From contig NC_020166.2 of assembly GCF_000224145.3 (NCBI RefSeq), forward strand, positions 5,447,050-5,511,049: 64,000 nucleotides of DNA, in the 5' to 3' direction. The position numbers and the translations under genes are program-made. The stretch comes from Ciona intestinalis. Lineage: Eukaryota > Chordata > Ascidiacea > Phlebobranchia > Cionidae. Positions 62,587-64,000 of this stretch are shown here, in pieces (position 1 is the stretch's first letter; every line of letters begins with the position of its first letter). A model generated the notes under the pieces. That model worked only from the letters and a program-made list of their open reading frames with translations. It did not search any database and was not told where the DNA came from.

Positions 62587-62780
62587 TTTATCATTAATAT
62601 TATTTTGTTTACGATTTGTTTTTATAACTAAGCCTATAGCGGTGAAAACCATATACAAATGCTACATAAATAGGTGTACACGATAAAAAAACTGAAAAAA
62701 GCTAGAATTGAGTACAAAAGTACTTTGCTGGGAAAACTATGCGAGCGAATAATGTGTCACATATTGTGCATTAGGTAAAA
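62587..62780. repeat. Dispersed repeat, copy 1
   Basis: Landmarks AATATTATTTTGTTTACGAT, AACTAAGCCTATAG, ACAAATGCTACATAAATAGG, TGTACACGA and AATGTGTCACATATTGTGCA occur in the same order as in the copy at 63.8 kb. Confidence 0.7.
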
Positions 62781-63789
62781 AAATAGACCATTTTAATGTA
62801 CCTTAGAAATCGAACTGATGCTCGTAACACAAGCCTACGGAAAATTACTCTGAAGTTTGGGTTCATAAAATTTAAATTGCACAGAGAGTTATTTTTACTC
62901 ACGCCGTCAGTGTACACGTGTAGTATTGTGTGTCATTGTAAGAGCAGTTCCCGTATATGAAAGCATACACGTGTGACCGACTTTAACAATGGATTATAGG
63001 AATATGATAATCAAACACCGTAAGCTAAATACCTTTTAAAACCGGGGTTCCGCATGGAGCAGTCCAGAATTTTTTTCATAATTTAAACAGTTTTCCGCCA
63101 AAAACAACTGAATATTTTCCATTTTTAATTTCCTGGTATATATCACAAAATTGGTTAGTTTCAAGCTATATTATCAACCCATGGAAAGCTTAGATACTCC
63201 TTGTTTCGATTATCGGTAAAGGTACAGGTCTGTCAGGGGAATACCCACCGACGTTTCACTCTGCTATGATGTCATTCATTAACCAGCAAGTTCCGCATCC
63301 TCGCGGCACTACTCGTATAATATTATATTATTATATATATATACATTTTGATGTAACAAAAAAATTCCAAAAAATGCCTAATGTAGTCAATAAATTCTAA
63401 AAAAATTATACAGTTTTTATTTATTCAATATTTTGTTTCTTCTAAAAAAAACTTAGGTAGACAAAAATTAAACAGGGAAACCCGGGAATTTTTATTCATT
63501 ACCACGTTCGCGTTAGATACGATGATGATAGTATATTAGATAGAAGGGTACCTGTCGTCTATAAAATATTTTATATCGCCACCAAGTATTTGGTATCGCC
63601 AGAAAATATTTTGATTTCCCACAAAATATTGGTAAGACGCTACTCCATTTTAATAGAAAGTATATTTGACAATTCAGTTCTGTTGCTTTATTGTTAACAT
63701 TAGTTTTGTTTATAGCAGATAAGCTTCCACTGCTTAAAACACAGACTGAAAACAAATAGAGCGATTTGCGATTTAAATAAATGAGTTTT

Positions 63790-63970
63790 TTTATCGTAAA
63801 TATTATTTTGTGTACAGTTTGTTCTTATAGCTAAGCATAGACGAGCGATTTGGCAATTATATAAAAATGCTACACAAACAGGTGTACACGAAAATGCAAA
63901 TTGAAGAACCTTTAAAAAATCGAAACTATCCAAGCGAATGCTGTGTCGCACATTGTGCATTGGGGTAAAC
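63790..63970. repeat. Dispersed repeat, copy 2
   Basis: Matches copy 1 through AATATTATTTTGTGTACAGT, AGCTAAGCATAGA, AAAATGCTACACAAACAGG, TGTACACGA and TGTCGCACATTGTGCATT. Same orientation, about 1.2 kb away. Divergence is clear but order is preserved. Confidence 0.7.
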
Positions 63971-64000
63971 TGAACACTTTTTTTTCAATTATTTAAAAGT

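Larger units (their letters stand above)
62248..64000. other. 3' flank; no supported gene
   Basis: AT-rich sequence containing two related 200-bp segments (listed separately), a TA microsatellite near 63320-63342 and A/T homopolymers. ORFs at 63513-63755 and 63700-63960 (minus) fall partly in the repeated segment and have no gene character. Confidence 0.5.

Overview
The window looks like a tunicate genome, most probably Ciona (C. intestinalis/robusta type). The evidence is AT-rich DNA, compact genes with many short phase-consistent introns, acceptor-like sites directly in front of start codons (as in SL trans-splicing), a dense TA-flanked MITE family, a tRNA-derived SINE, and chordate gene families in divergent form. 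No prokaryotic, viral or retroviral element was recognised.

Layout. 0.1-4.2 kb (minus): most of a Gln-rich protein I cannot name, running off the left edge. 8.6-9.3 kb (plus): a two-exon gene for a 192-aa basic Cys/His protein. 10.0-10.2 kb (minus): a 94-aa ORF just downstream of the receptor gene, perhaps its operon partner. 10.4-20.1 kb (minus): a 17-exon delta-type ionotropic glutamate receptor (GRID-like, about 962 aa). 22.1-26.9 kb (plus): a seven-exon, mostly disordered protein of at least 1050 aa. 27-39.8 kb: a 13-kb stretch with no supportable gene, probably the control region of the next gene. 39.9-45.9 kb (plus): a MYT1/ST18-type C2HC zinc-finger factor (about 1237 aa, four fingers). 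49.1-52.9 kb (minus): a mucin-like type I membrane protein with three EGF modules, and a possible alternative signal-peptide exon at 55.0 kb. 56.9-57.6 kb (minus): a small secreted precursor built of tandem nonapeptides. 58.4-60.2 kb (minus) and 61.6-62.2 kb (plus): two divergent IL-17-like cytokine genes placed head to head.

All multi-exon models were built by hand from GT-AG sites (one GC-AG) with reading phase checked across every junction. Family calls rest on remembered motifs, not on database searches.

The 49-62 kb stretch groups secreted or surface genes (mucin-like receptor, repetitive peptide, two cytokines) and so resembles an epithelial-defence neighbourhood. The receptor and MYT1 genes are neural by family. 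These groupings are inference. About 17 copies of one MITE family and several SINE pieces sit in introns and spacers, some within a few bases of splice sites.
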